Below, one piece after another: positions 50,590-59,628 of a stretch of 64,000 nt of DNA. The DNA comes from Candidatus Peribacteria bacterium (GTDB lineage: Bacteria > Patescibacteriota > Gracilibacteria > Peribacterales > Peribacteraceae): NCBI GenBank assembly GCA_023245865.1, contig JAHFJN010000001.1, positions 1,006,957-1,070,956 on the forward strand. Direction: 5' to 3'. The stretch's first letter is position 1; the number at the start of each line of letters is the position of its first letter. The notes beneath the pieces were generated by a model. The model saw nothing but the letters and a program-made list of their open reading frames with translations. It was not told where the DNA came from and did no database searches. The position numbers and the translations under genes were made by a program.

Positions 50590-52314
50590 ATGAAAGTTCC
50601 TCAACTTTCTTTGTTCCGAACATTTATTTCCCTCCGCGCACGTGCGATCGCAGTCCTCACGGGCTACAGCTTGAGCTTCCTGCTTGCGGTCCCTGCCTAT
50701 GCAACTGATCTCTACTGGATTGGAAACACCGGGGCTAACGCGACAACGAGCGATCGTTGGGAGGCACCGGGTAACTGGTCCCTGACACAGAAAGGGGTGA
50801 CCTGCAGTTGTTCCCCAAGGTCCTACGGCACAGGTGCCATCGCGCACTTGAGCTTTGGTGGAGGAACCATCCGCATTCGCAGCCGTGCAACCGCCTCCGG
50901 TGTCGAACTTGCGACGATCTGGACAGGAACGCTTCTGCTCGGATCAGGAAACCTGAAATTGGCGGAGAGCAGCTTGGCGCAGGGAGGAGGACTCCGCATC
51001 GGTAGCGGCTACTTGAGGGGCGGCTACTCCGGCTCCGGCATTGAAATTGCAGCGACCGGCAGCGGATACTCGCAGACAGGTGGCGTGGTGACACTCGGTG
51101 GATTACTCATGATGTCCGGCAGCTTCAAAGTGCAGTCCACAAGCACGCCGAAGGTTGTATTCACATCCACCGGAACGCTCACCTTCAATGGTGGCGCCCA
51201 GCAGTTCTTTACAACGGGTCTCGGACGAAACCGTGTTGTTGCGAAGCATACGAACATCACGCTACGCAACTCCGCCACGACGACTTCGACCAATAGCATT
51301 ACCGTCAGCGGCGCGTACCTCTCGACATCCGGTGCCCTTACGATCACTACGGGAACACTCGATTTGACGACGAACTCTGTTGGTCTTGCCGTTCGTAACG
51401 GAATTGCGATCGCGAGCGCCGCTGTCACGGGTATCATCACGAACAGTAACGTGACCTCTTCCGGCAGCTTGACGGTGGGTGCACTCAGTAAGCTCGCCAT
51501 GAACGGCAGCACGACACTGACGATGGTCGGCACGAGCAACCTCAACACGAATAACAGCGGCTCGATCTATAACTTAACTGTCAGCGGCTCGACAACACTC
51601 ACGGGCCATGTCCGCGTCAGCAACCAGTTGCTCGTGAATAGCGGCGCAACACTCACGCTCAATACGAAGGTTCTCGCTGCGACAGGCTCGACGATCCAGA
51701 ACTACGGAACCATCACGAAGGGCACGGGCAAGATCGTCCACACGTCCACCGCTGCGTTCGCAGGTAAGAGCGACTACAGCAGCACGGATGGCATCAAGAG
51801 TGGAGATACCATCTACTTCAGTGTCACCGATACCGATCAGAACGTCGCAGGTCAGACAGCGGATACTATTACCGTCACGGTCACAAACGCAGCCGGTGAC
51901 TCTGAGAGTGCGACACTCACGGAAACAAGCGGACAGTCCGGTATCTTCCGCGGTACGATCGCAACGCAGAGTGCCACCGTCTCCACCGGTAACAGCAAGA
52001 TGGATGCGAGCACCGATGGCGCGGTCACGATGACCTTCACGGATAGCGGCGACGGCCTCAGCATTGCGCGCTCCCTCATTGTGGGAGTCGTGAGCACCAC
52101 GACGACCTCCGTGAGCGGAGGCGGCGGAGGCAGCACGCGCGGCAGCGGTGGCGGAGGGGGTGGCGGCACGACGGCAAAGACAACCACGACCAAGGTGACA
52201 ACACCACCTGTGAAGAAAGTTGTCGCGCCGGTAAAGAAAGTGGTCACTCCGGTCAAGAAGGCCCCGGCCCCAGCCAAGAAGGCCCCGGCCAAGACGACCA
52301 AGAAGAAGAAATAA
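50590..52314 (+). CDS. Exported beta-rich surface protein with Lys/Pro/Ala-rich tail
   Basis: 574 residues; family not recognised. Signal peptide ending at AVPAYATD, then DLYWIGNTGANATTSDRW and GNWSL, a start often seen in large bacterial surface or autotransporter-like proteins. A long Ser/Thr/Gly-rich region of beta-helix-like repeats follows (TNSITVSGAYLSTSGALTIT style), then an Ig-like domain (KSGDTIYFSVTDTDQNVAGQ, DTITVTVTNAAGD). A poly-Gly segment leads to a tail of repeated KKVV.PVKK / APAKKAP ending in four Lys. The basic tail is unusual for an exported protein and could bind wall polymer or DNA. A hairpin terminator follows. Confidence 0.75.
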   Translation: MKVPQLSLFRTFISLRARAIAVLTGYSLSFLLAVPAYATDLYWIGNTGANATTSDRWEAPGNWSLTQKGVTCSCSPRSYGTGAIAHLSFGGGTIRIRSRATASGVELATIWTGTLLLGSGNLKLAESSLAQGGGLRIGSGYLRGGYSGSGIEIAATGSGYSQTGGVVTLGGLLMMSGSFKVQSTSTPKVVFTSTGTLTFNGGAQQFFTTGLGRNRVVAKHTNITLRNSATTTSTNSITVSGAYLSTSGALTITTGTLDLTTNSVGLAVRNGIAIASAAVTGIITNSNVTSSGSLTVGALSKLAMNGSTTLTMVGTSNLNTNNSGSIYNLTVSGSTTLTGHVRVSNQLLVNSGATLTLNTKVLAATGSTIQNYGTITKGTGKIVHTSTAAFAGKSDYSSTDGIKSGDTIYFSVTDTDQNVAGQTADTITVTVTNAAGDSESATLTETSGQSGIFRGTIATQSATVSTGNSKMDASTDGAVTMTFTDSGDGLSIARSLIVGVVSTTTTSVSGGGGGSTRGSGGGGGGGTTAKTTTTKVTTPPVKKVVAPVKKVVTPVKKAPAPAKKAPAKTTKKKK

Positions 52315-52340
52315 TCAGCACAATCACCGCGTGATTCCCC

Positions 52341-52367
52341 AGAGCCGCAGCAATGCGGCTTTGGTTT
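52341..52367 (+). terminator. Terminator after the Lys-tailed surface protein gene
   Basis: 7-bp stem AGCCGCA/TGCGGCT with a GCAA tetraloop followed by TTTGGTTT. Confidence 0.55.
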
Positions 52368-52393
52368 GTGAATGAATGAGAACGAGCTACAAT
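52366..52393 (+). promoter_or_regulatory. Promoter of purB
   Basis: -35 TTGTGA (52366-52371), 16-bp spacer, -10 TACAAT (52388-52393), 28 bases before the ATG. Confidence 0.5.
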
Positions 52394-52421
52394 AATTTCC
52401 TTTATCTTTTCTTCCTCCTCT

Positions 52422-53933
52422 ATGTCTCCCGAAGCAGCTGCAGGAACGCCGGAACTGATCCAGGCACCGCTCGCGCAGTCATCGAAGATGCAATCGTCGA
52501 AGTATGATACGTTTCAGCATCCTCTCGCAGAGCGCAACGCATCGCCGGAAATGGTGCGCATATGGAGCCCTCGGAAGAAGTTTTCCGGATGGCGTAGAAT
52601 CTGGGTTGCTCTTGCAAAAGCACAACGCAAACTCGGCCTGACACGGATCACGGAGGAGGCGATTACCCAAATGGAGGCCAACGTCGACAATATCGATTTT
52701 GCGCTTGCGGAGAAACTGGAAACGGAGCTGGGACACGATGTGATGGCACATATTCATGCATTCGAGGCGGTTGCGCCGGCAGCAAAAGGCATCATTCAGC
52801 TTGGGGCCACTTCTATGGATATCAACGATAATGGTGATTTGCTCATCATGCGAGAAGCACTTGATGTCGTCATCAGTAAGCTGGTGAACGTGATCGATGC
52901 GATCGGAACATTTGCCGAAAAACACAAAAACCTTGCCACACTCGGCTATACGCACTTGCAGGTTGCGCAACCGACCACGGTTGGAAAGAGAGCAACGCTC
53001 TGGTGTTACGATTACCTGATGGCACTGGAAACACTGGAAGACATCAGAAAAAAATTCAAGTTGCGTGGGTTGAAAGGAGCAACGGGAACACAGGATTCAT
53101 ACATGAAACTCTTTGATGGAGATCATGCGAAAGTGGACGAGCTGGAGCGATTATTTCTTGAGGAGATCGGGGGTGAAGGTACGGAATGTTTTCCCGTGAC
53201 GGGACAAGTGTATCCGCGCATGGCCGATACAGACGTGATTCAGGCACTGGCAAAGGTCGCACAGGCCGGGCATAAAATGTCCAATGACATTCGCGTGCTT
53301 TCATTTGTCGAGGAAATGGAGGAACCCGTGAGTGAAAAACAGGTTGGCAGCACTGCGATGGCGTACAAAAGAAATCCGGCAAAAAGTGAACGTTTGACGG
53401 GCCTTGCGCGCTATGCAGAACACTTACCGGGTATTGCCGCTCAAACTGCCGCGGAACAATTTCTGGAGCGCACCCTCGACGACTCCTCCACCCGTCGCAT
53501 GACCCTGCCGGAAGCGTTCCTTGTCTGTGATGGTATTTTGATCATTGAAACGCATGTGTCACGTGGGATGACCGTCTATCCTAAAATTATTGAGAAACGT
53601 CTTCGAGAGAAGTTGCCGTTCATGGCAACGGAGGAAATTTTGATGCGTGCTGTGAAAGCAGGAGGAGATCGCCAAGAGCTTCATGAGGCAATTCGTCTGC
53701 ATAGCAGAGCGGCAATCGAGCGGGTGAAAGTGGAAGGATTAGACAATGATCTTGTTGAACGGCTCAAGGGAGATGCTCGCTTTGAGAAAGTGAATATCGA
53801 TGAGACACTCGACCCCAATCGTCACATTGGCCGCGCCCCAGAACAAACGGAAGCTTTTCTCCGAATGTATGTTGATCCCGTGCGAACCCGCTTTGCACAT
53901 CTCCTGGGGATGAAGGCGGAGTTGAAAGTGTGA
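52422..53933 (+). CDS. purB: Adenylosuccinate lyase
   Basis: Releases fumarate from SAICAR and from adenylosuccinate in purine synthesis and the AMP branch. 503 residues; about 25 extra N-terminal residues before a second in-frame ATG at 52488. Fumarase-superfamily motifs: GATSMDINDNGDL, GYTHLQVAQPTTVGKR, KGATGTQDSYMKLF and the signature loop GSTAMAYKRNPAKSERL, with EQFLERTLDDSSTRRM following. The YKRNP form and GATGTQ segment resemble the eukaryote-like ASL branch. Together with purH it covers late purine steps, but other pur genes are not in the window. Confidence 0.94.
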   Translation: MSPEAAAGTPELIQAPLAQSSKMQSSKYDTFQHPLAERNASPEMVRIWSPRKKFSGWRRIWVALAKAQRKLGLTRITEEAITQMEANVDNIDFALAEKLETELGHDVMAHIHAFEAVAPAAKGIIQLGATSMDINDNGDLLIMREALDVVISKLVNVIDAIGTFAEKHKNLATLGYTHLQVAQPTTVGKRATLWCYDYLMALETLEDIRKKFKLRGLKGATGTQDSYMKLFDGDHAKVDELERLFLEEIGGEGTECFPVTGQVYPRMADTDVIQALAKVAQAGHKMSNDIRVLSFVEEMEEPVSEKQVGSTAMAYKRNPAKSERLTGLARYAEHLPGIAAQTAAEQFLERTLDDSSTRRMTLPEAFLVCDGILIIETHVSRGMTVYPKIIEKRLREKLPFMATEEILMRAVKAGGDRQELHEAIRLHSRAAIERVKVEGLDNDLVERLKGDARFEKVNIDETLDPNRHIGRAPEQTEAFLRMYVDPVRTRFAHLLGMKAELKV

Positions 53934-53970
53934 TGATCAACACTGTTTGCAAAGCGTTTTTGCTCACGTG

Positions 53971-53994
53971 TATCCATGTATTCATACATTGATA
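53971..53994. repeat. Palindrome TATCCATGTA-TTCA-TACATTGATA, copy 2
   Basis: Same 24-bp element as 23365-23388 with a single A-to-C change in one arm; 38 bases after the purB stop. Confidence 0.75.
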
Positions 53995-54148
53995 CATAAA
54001 AGTGGAAAGTAGTATATTTTGGCTTTTAAAAGAGGAAAATACTGTATCAGTGAATGGATGCATGAAGTGTTTTTGCAGCAACACAGAAGATATTTACGAT
54101 ATCCTTACATTGACAATCTCCTGACAAGAATCGAAAATGCGTGAACAA

Positions 54149-54165
54149 GCCGCCTTAGCTCAGTG
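54149..54165 (+). pseudogene. 5' fragment of tRNA-Thr
   Basis: GCCGCCTTAGCTCAGTG is identical to the first 17 bases of the complete tRNA-Thr at 54248, after which the sequences differ completely. It lies 99 bases upstream. Either a partial duplication or the end of an element that inserted in the tRNA gene. Confidence 0.7.
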
Positions 54166-54247
54166 CCCAGCCATCGCTTGCGATGGCGTAATGAATAAAT
54201 TGAGCTCGGTCGGGTAGTCTGATCTTTCTCACTCATCTAACAATCCA

Positions 54248-54322
54248 GCCGCCTTAGCTCAGTGGTAGAGCATAGGTATCGTAAACCTAGGGTCCGGGGT
54301 TCAATCCCCCGAGGCGGCTCCA
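54248..54322 (+). tRNA. tRNA-Thr (anticodon CGU)
   Basis: Full cloverleaf: acceptor GCCGCCT/AGGCGGC, D stem GCTC/GAGC, anticodon stem TAGGT/ACCTA with loop ATCGTAA (anticodon CGT, reads ACG), T stem CGGGG/CCCCG with TTCAATC loop, discriminator T and an encoded CCA. Only tRNA in the window. Confidence 0.95.
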
Positions 54323-54448
54323 TCCATTCTGGACATCCAACATTCTCAATAAATGACTATCCGCATCTCCATCAACAAACCGCGGCGAAGAAAACAGGAA
54401 AATATTCCACCTCTCCTTTTGTCTTGATTATTGGGCGGCGCACGAAAA

Positions 54449-54476
54449 TTGACTTTTTTGAAAAAATGATTATATT
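54449..54476 (+). promoter_or_regulatory. Promoter of the orphan gene at 54542
   Basis: -35 TTGACT (54449-54454), 16-bp spacer, -10 TATATT (54471-54476). Confidence 0.5.
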
Positions 54477-54541
54477 CACCAAAGATCCAGGCACCGTGCT
54501 TGGACCAATTCCCGTTCCTTTGCTTCATAGGAGTATCAGCA

Positions 54542-54985
54542 GTGCCTAAACAATACAGAGAGCCGGACGAGATTCCGGACCAACGCATTCGCGAAGCATT
54601 CGCCGCAGCCAAGACCATTGACTTCTCGGCGAGGGCATTCAATGGCATCCGTGATCGAAAGGTAGCATTTGGAGCGTTCGGGTGGTGGCTTCCCCTTAGA
54701 CGCGTACTTCCTCTGATTGGCATCAAGCCTCAGAGACTCAGAACGGTCTTCAGTCCGCAGTACAAGCGAGTCAGGGGACGATACCGACCTGTCGCACTAC
54801 CAACACGTGTCACTACCTACGAGGCTCTCGGCATCTTTCCGCTCAGTGAATTGCGGTTCGTGAAGCTCGCGAAAGTTCTTGGAAAAAGGGTGAGAGTTTG
54901 CAGAGAAGATGGCTACACAGGTGATCACACGCATCTGTTCACCGCCCTTCCCTCCGGGAAAATACTCCAACCCAAAAAGGCTTAA
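54542..54985 (+). CDS. Hypothetical protein with Shine-Dalgarno start
   Basis: Not recognised. 147 residues from the GTG at 54542, chosen because AGGAG lies 8 bases upstream (54529-54533), one of very few clear ribosome binding sites here. Basic, no signal peptide; segments FGAFGWWLPLRRVLPLIG and YEALGIFPLSELRFVKLAKV, and DGYTGDHTHLF near the end. It stands alone after tRNA-Thr, has its own promoter and a strong terminator, and could be acquired DNA next to a tRNA gene. Confidence 0.6.
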   Translation: MPKQYREPDEIPDQRIREAFAAAKTIDFSARAFNGIRDRKVAFGAFGWWLPLRRVLPLIGIKPQRLRTVFSPQYKRVRGRYRPVALPTRVTTYEALGIFPLSELRFVKLAKVLGKRVRVCREDGYTGDHTHLFTALPSGKILQPKKA

Positions 54986-55004
54986 TGCAAGGACGGGATC
55001 CATG

Positions 55005-55044
55005 GGCTTGCGCATCATTCATTACCGAATGACGCAAGCCTTTT
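55005..55044 (+). terminator. Rho-independent terminator after the orphan gene
   Basis: Stem GGCTTGCG/CGCAAGCC continued inside by TCATTC/GAATGA, followed by TTTT. The strongest terminator in the window. Confidence 0.85.
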
Positions 55045-55116
55045 AACAATGGGTGCACAACATCAGCTCATTTCCGATCTATTGGGAGTGACTGCGGCAC
55101 ACAGATAGTGTGATGC

Positions 55117-55122
55117 TATACT
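55117..55122 (+). promoter_or_regulatory. -10 box of dprA
   Basis: TATACT 8 bases before the ATG at 55131; transcript would be leaderless. No clear -35. Confidence 0.4.
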
Positions 55123-55130
55123 ACCTCCCC

Positions 55131-56216
55131 ATGCAACCTGAAACCGCTCTTCTCTGGTGGACGCTCAATGTGCTGACGCTGAAGCGCTATGAGGCGCTGA
55201 AACAGGTCTATGGCGATCTCGATGCGGCGCTCAAAGCATTGAGCCCCGCGATGCTCAAGGAGCTTGGACTCAAGCAAGATGCGATCGAGGCGGCGTTTGT
55301 ACGACTGGAAGAGTTTGATGCCGCGCAGTATCTGCGTGAGATGCAGAAGCACGGCGTGGAACTGCTCACGATTGAAGACGAGGCGTATCCCGCAGCACTC
55401 AAGGAAATCGGCGACCCGCCGCTCTTTCTCTCGTACCGCGGCGACATCGCGCTCTTTCATCAGCCCCTCATCGGCTGTGTGGGGACGCGTGCGATGTCGC
55501 CCTACGGGAAGCGTACCGTCGAAGCATTCATTCCTGCACTGGTGCGCGCGGGCCTTACGACCGTGAGCGGGCTCGCGCTTGGGATCGATGCCTTGGTCGC
55601 GAAGGAAACGATCCGCGCGGGCGGCCGCACTATTGCGGTGCTCGGCAATGGCCTCGGCTCCATCTATCCCGCGAGCAATGCGAGACTTGCAGAAGATATT
55701 GTGCAGGGCGGAGGATTGATCCTCAGTGAATTTCCTCTCGATATGCCGCCGGGAAAATTCACCTTCCCCGCGCGCAATCGCATCATCGCGGGTTTGAGTA
55801 CAGGAACGATCGTCTTTGAGGCGCCGGACGCAAGTGGATCGATCATCACCGCCGACCTCGCACTCGAGTACAACCGCGACGTTTTTGCGGTACCCGGGAC
55901 GATTTTTGATCCGAATTTTGCGGGGTGTCACCGTTTGATCGCAAAAGGCCAGGCGCGTCTCGTGACGCGCCCCGAGGACGTACTCGAGGAGCTCGGGGTC
56001 CTCGCTCCCGCGGAGTCTCCTGTATCCGCAGTCCAAAAAACTCCGGAAGAACAGCACATCTACGACATCCTCACGACGATGCCCCAATCGGTCGACAAAC
56101 TGATCGAGCGTGCCAAGCGCCCGATGAGTGATGTGAGCAGCACGCTTACCATGCTCGAACTTGCGGGATCAGCGAAGAAAGTGGGGGCGGGGGAGTGGGT
56201 ACGCGCAGAGCGATGA
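55131..56216 (+). CDS. dprA: DNA processing protein DprA
   Basis: Loads RecA on incoming single-stranded DNA during natural transformation. 361 residues from the ATG at 55131. N-terminal SAM-like helical domain, Rossmann core with GCVGTRAMSPYGKRT, TVSGLALGIDALVAK, VLGNGLGSIYPASNA, LSEFPLDMPPGKFTFPARNR and AGLSTGTIVFEAPDASGS, DVFAVPG. C-terminal winged-helix (IYDILTTMPQSVDKLIERA). All typical motifs are present. The 3' end overlaps the convergent amine oxidase gene by 71 bases. Suggests DNA uptake, common in CPR genomes. Confidence 0.95.
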   Translation: MQPETALLWWTLNVLTLKRYEALKQVYGDLDAALKALSPAMLKELGLKQDAIEAAFVRLEEFDAAQYLREMQKHGVELLTIEDEAYPAALKEIGDPPLFLSYRGDIALFHQPLIGCVGTRAMSPYGKRTVEAFIPALVRAGLTTVSGLALGIDALVAKETIRAGGRTIAVLGNGLGSIYPASNARLAEDIVQGGGLILSEFPLDMPPGKFTFPARNRIIAGLSTGTIVFEAPDASGSIITADLALEYNRDVFAVPGTIFDPNFAGCHRLIAKGQARLVTRPEDVLEELGVLAPAESPVSAVQKTPEEQHIYDILTTMPQSVDKLIERAKRPMSDVSSTLTMLELAGSAKKVGAGEWVRAER

Positions 56217-57489
56217 TCTCTTGTGCGGCGCGGATGCCGCTTTCGAGTGCACCATGGACGGTGCCGGGATTTTTGGAATGTGTCGCTTCTCCCGCGAAAA
56301 AAAGAATATGTCCGATGGACTTTGCCAGTTCCGCGCGGCAATCTCTTTGTATGCCGCGTTCGTGGTACGAATAGGCACACCGGAAATATTCCAGCTTTTC
56401 CCACGAAACAACATCATCAGGCACGCATGATCGATGATCATCCAGTGAAGCCATCTTACGAATGTCATCTCTCAACACAGCACGAAGTGCATCGGGACTG
56501 TCATAGGTCCTGCCGCCGATATGTGCCCAGAGCGTCGCATGGCTGTCGTTACTTCGACGAATCGTCAAGAGTTGCGATTCTTCTTTTGTTCGCACGGCCT
56601 CTACATCTGCATCAAAAACAGGCTCATTGGTTTCCAGAAATACCTTGGAGGCCTTGCCTGCACCCAAGTCTTCAATCGCGTGTCTGGTTTTTGGCGGCAG
56701 AGCCGGACTGAATTTCAGTCTTTTCTCTTTGAGGACGCCGATTGGCACGGTGATGATCGCTTGCGACCCGTGGAATGTTTGGCCGTTCTTTGCCTTGGCC
56801 GTGACACCGTCTTGCCCCCAGCGGATGCTCTGCACTGGTGTTTGCGTGCGCGTGTCTACTGATGTCTCCTGTGCCATGCGTTCGGTCATTTCCCCGTAGC
56901 CATTCGGAATGATGAAGTTTGGGACACAGTAGGAAACTTGCTCGGAAACGAGTGCAGAGAGACTCACATCGTTTGAGGCAAATTCATTGCGCAGTAAGTT
57001 TTTGAGGAGTCTTTTTCCTTTGCGAACATTGCTCACGCCCGGCAATCGATCGGCTACCAAATCAACAAAAGCAATGATGCCGATGTCTTGCCCTCCTTTT
57101 TCCAAATAGTCTTTGGCTTCTTGCAGAAGACTCCCGATGAGCACCTCCGTCGGGGGCAGCGGCGAGTGCCGGTCTTGCGTCAGTTTGTTTCCGATGTACG
57201 TGTGTCCTTCATTGGGCACAGCTTGCCATGCGATGTTGTGTCGTTGCAAAACGTTGAAGGTGACGGCGTCCTCGCCGTGAATCTGCAGCGCGCCCTTTTC
57301 CTTGGGCGGGAAACCATTATTTTGTTGCGTCCAAATTCGCCCGCCGATACGCGCTTGCGCCTCCAAGATAATCGAGGTGATCCGATGATCGGCAAGTGTG
57401 TGTGCAGCTTCCAAGGCAGCGGCCCCCGCTCCGACGATCAGGACATCGGTATCGGTGTGAGAGCCCTTGGCGTAATCGGGAGCGGGCAT
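56146..57489 (-). CDS. Flavin-containing amine oxidase
   Basis: FAD enzyme that oxidises an amine, possibly a polyamine. 447 residues. N-terminal FAD-binding DVLIVGAGAAALEAAHTL and the LEAQARIGGRIWT motif, the middle ITVPIGVLKEKRLKFSPALP typical of monoamine/polyamine oxidases, and the C-terminal FAGEATHSKNPGTVHGALESG flavin segment. It has no signal peptide. A homospermidine synthase is encoded elsewhere in the window, so polyamine turnover is an attractive but unproved role; other flavin amine oxidases act on amino acids or phytoene-like substrates. Convergent overlap of 71 bp with dprA. Confidence 0.88.
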   Translation of the reverse strand: MPAPDYAKGSHTDTDVLIVGAGAAALEAAHTLADHRITSIILEAQARIGGRIWTQQNNGFPPKEKGALQIHGEDAVTFNVLQRHNIAWQAVPNEGHTYIGNKLTQDRHSPLPPTEVLIGSLLQEAKDYLEKGGQDIGIIAFVDLVADRLPGVSNVRKGKRLLKNLLRNEFASNDVSLSALVSEQVSYCVPNFIIPNGYGEMTERMAQETSVDTRTQTPVQSIRWGQDGVTAKAKNGQTFHGSQAIITVPIGVLKEKRLKFSPALPPKTRHAIEDLGAGKASKVFLETNEPVFDADVEAVRTKEESQLLTIRRSNDSHATLWAHIGGRTYDSPDALRAVLRDDIRKMASLDDHRSCVPDDVVSWEKLEYFRCAYSYHERGIQRDCRAELAKSIGHILFFAGEATHSKNPGTVHGALESGIRAAQEIIALRVPTPPPPLSSLIPQVRAW

Positions 57490-57539
57490 GCTTGGAGGCG
57501 CATGCTAATCCTCTCACTTTCGAGCGCAACAGATATCCC

Positions 57540-57567
57540 TTGTGTGATTCCACCGGTGTTTTACAAT
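57540..57567 (+). promoter_or_regulatory. Promoter of the membrane protein gene at 57590
   Basis: -35 TTGTGT (57540-57545), 16-bp spacer, -10 TACAAT (57562-57567), 22 bases before the ATG. Confidence 0.5.
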
Positions 57568-57589
57568 GATGGTGCTTCCCCCTTTCTCT

Positions 57590-58410
57590 ATGGCAGCCGC
57601 TACCTTCGGTGAACTGTTCAGTGCAAGCTATGAAGAGTGCAAAAAGATGCGTCGGCCGCTGCTGGCCGGAGCGCTCACGTTCGGTGTTGTGATATTCTTG
57701 CTGCTGTGGTCGCTCTCAGCGGTTGTTGTGCGGGTGGCGAATGACCCCGGAGACTCTCGTGGACTATTGATGATCGGTGTTGCGTATGTTCTCTTCATTC
57801 TGCTCTCCATCATCAACTATGCGTATTGCACTGTCATCATGCTCGAACATGTGCAGAGTGTTGCGAAGGCAATGGTTCGTTCCTTCCGGTGGATTCTGCC
57901 CCTTATCGGTGTGGGGATATGGATATTCCTTCGCTCGTATGGGTGGGTAATGCTTCTTGGGGTTCCGCTGCTCACCGTTGATCTGCTCGTCGTTCATCAG
58001 CCGCTTGCAGCTCTCCTCGGCGGATGTCTGTATTTCGGCGGTATGGTGCTTTACATCGTTCGTTTGCCGCGTTTTCTTCCCGCGACAGTGCTGATCGTGA
58101 CCGAAGGCAAAGGGATCGTTGCGGCAGCGAAGCGCAGCTACGACGTGACGAAGGGATACTGGTGGAAGATTGTCGGGAATGTGCTTTTGCTGGATCTTTG
58201 CATTTGGGCGATTGTGATGATTGTGATGATGATACTTGGTCCCGTTCTTACCAGCTTCTTGCATGCGAATCAGATGCCAAGTGTTGGGCAGTTAATGACC
58301 ACCGGACTGATCGTATGTTTACTCGTTACTCTGTTGCTGGAATATATGTATGCGTTCATACTGGCGTTTTTTCTCCAACTGACGCGCACGATGGTAGCGA
58401 ACCCCAGACG

Positions 58411-58414
<4 letters not shown>
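57590..58414 (+). CDS. Multi-pass membrane protein of unknown function
   Basis: 274 residues from the ATG at 57590 (start chosen by the promoter position), with about six membrane helices, for example GALTFGVVIFLLLWSLSAVV, MIGVAYVLFILLSIINYAY and TTGLIVCLLVTLLLEYMYAF. The segment AAAKRSYDVTKGYWWKIVGN resembles a loop common in YciC/DUF975-like membrane proteins, so that group is a guess. The stop overlaps that of tpiA on the other strand (CTAG, 58411-58414). Confidence 0.75.
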
Positions 58415-59154
<740 letters not shown>

Positions 59155-59178
59155 GCGTGCAGTGTAGCATAGGGTCGT

Positions 59179-59628
59179 ATGGTGAATCAGAAGCGTGTCG
59201 TGCTTGCGGCGGATCATGCGGGATACCCACTCAAAGAGGAAGTCAAAACGTACCTTGGGACGCAGGGGATTGATGTCGTGGATACGGGTACCTTCAGCGA
59301 AGAACAGGTTGATTACCCGGGGATCATGCGGCGGGGATGTGCTACTCTTCTCGAGCAGGGAATCCCGGGGATTCTCTTTGGCGGTAGCGGCAATGGCGAG
59401 GCGATGGCGGCCAATAAAGTGCGTGGGATTCGCGCAGCCGTGTGTTACAACGCAGAAATTACGAAACTGGCGCGGCAGCATAATAATGCGAATGTCATGT
59501 GCATCGGAGCACGGTTTACGGATCTCAGCGCCGCAAAAGAAATGGTGGACGTTTTCCTCTCCACAGATTTTGAAGGCGGCCGCCACACGGGGCGTGTGAA
59601 CGATCTCGATACGCCGATCGCACAATGA
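59179..59628 (+). CDS. rpiB: Ribose-5-phosphate isomerase B
   Basis: Interconverts ribose-5-P and ribulose-5-P in the pentose phosphate pathway. 149 residues, normal. Starts VNQKRVVLAADHAGYPLKEE; DHAG and the C-terminal RQHNNANVMCIGAR are typical. The active-site segment is GGSGNGEAMAANKV, where E. coli RpiB has a Cys (CGTG type). This is the form with Glu as likely base seen in mycobacterial-type RpiB. It overlaps rpe by ATGA (59625-59628). Confidence 0.94.
   Translation: MVNQKRVVLAADHAGYPLKEEVKTYLGTQGIDVVDTGTFSEEQVDYPGIMRRGCATLLEQGIPGILFGGSGNGEAMAANKVRGIRAAVCYNAEITKLARQHNNANVMCIGARFTDLSAAKEMVDVFLSTDFEGGRHTGRVNDLDTPIAQ

Larger units (their letters stand above)
53934..54247. other. Intergenic region with palindrome and a tRNA 5' fragment
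   Basis: No gene is supported. It holds the palindrome copy 2 at 53971-53994 and, at 54149-54165, a 17-base copy of the 5' end of the downstream tRNA-Thr. Between them is AT-rich sequence without clear signals. Confidence 0.6.

Noticed and set aside
54262..54549. 95-codon frame starting inside tRNA-Thr
   Set aside because: Begins within a certain tRNA gene and overlaps the promoter of the orphan gene.
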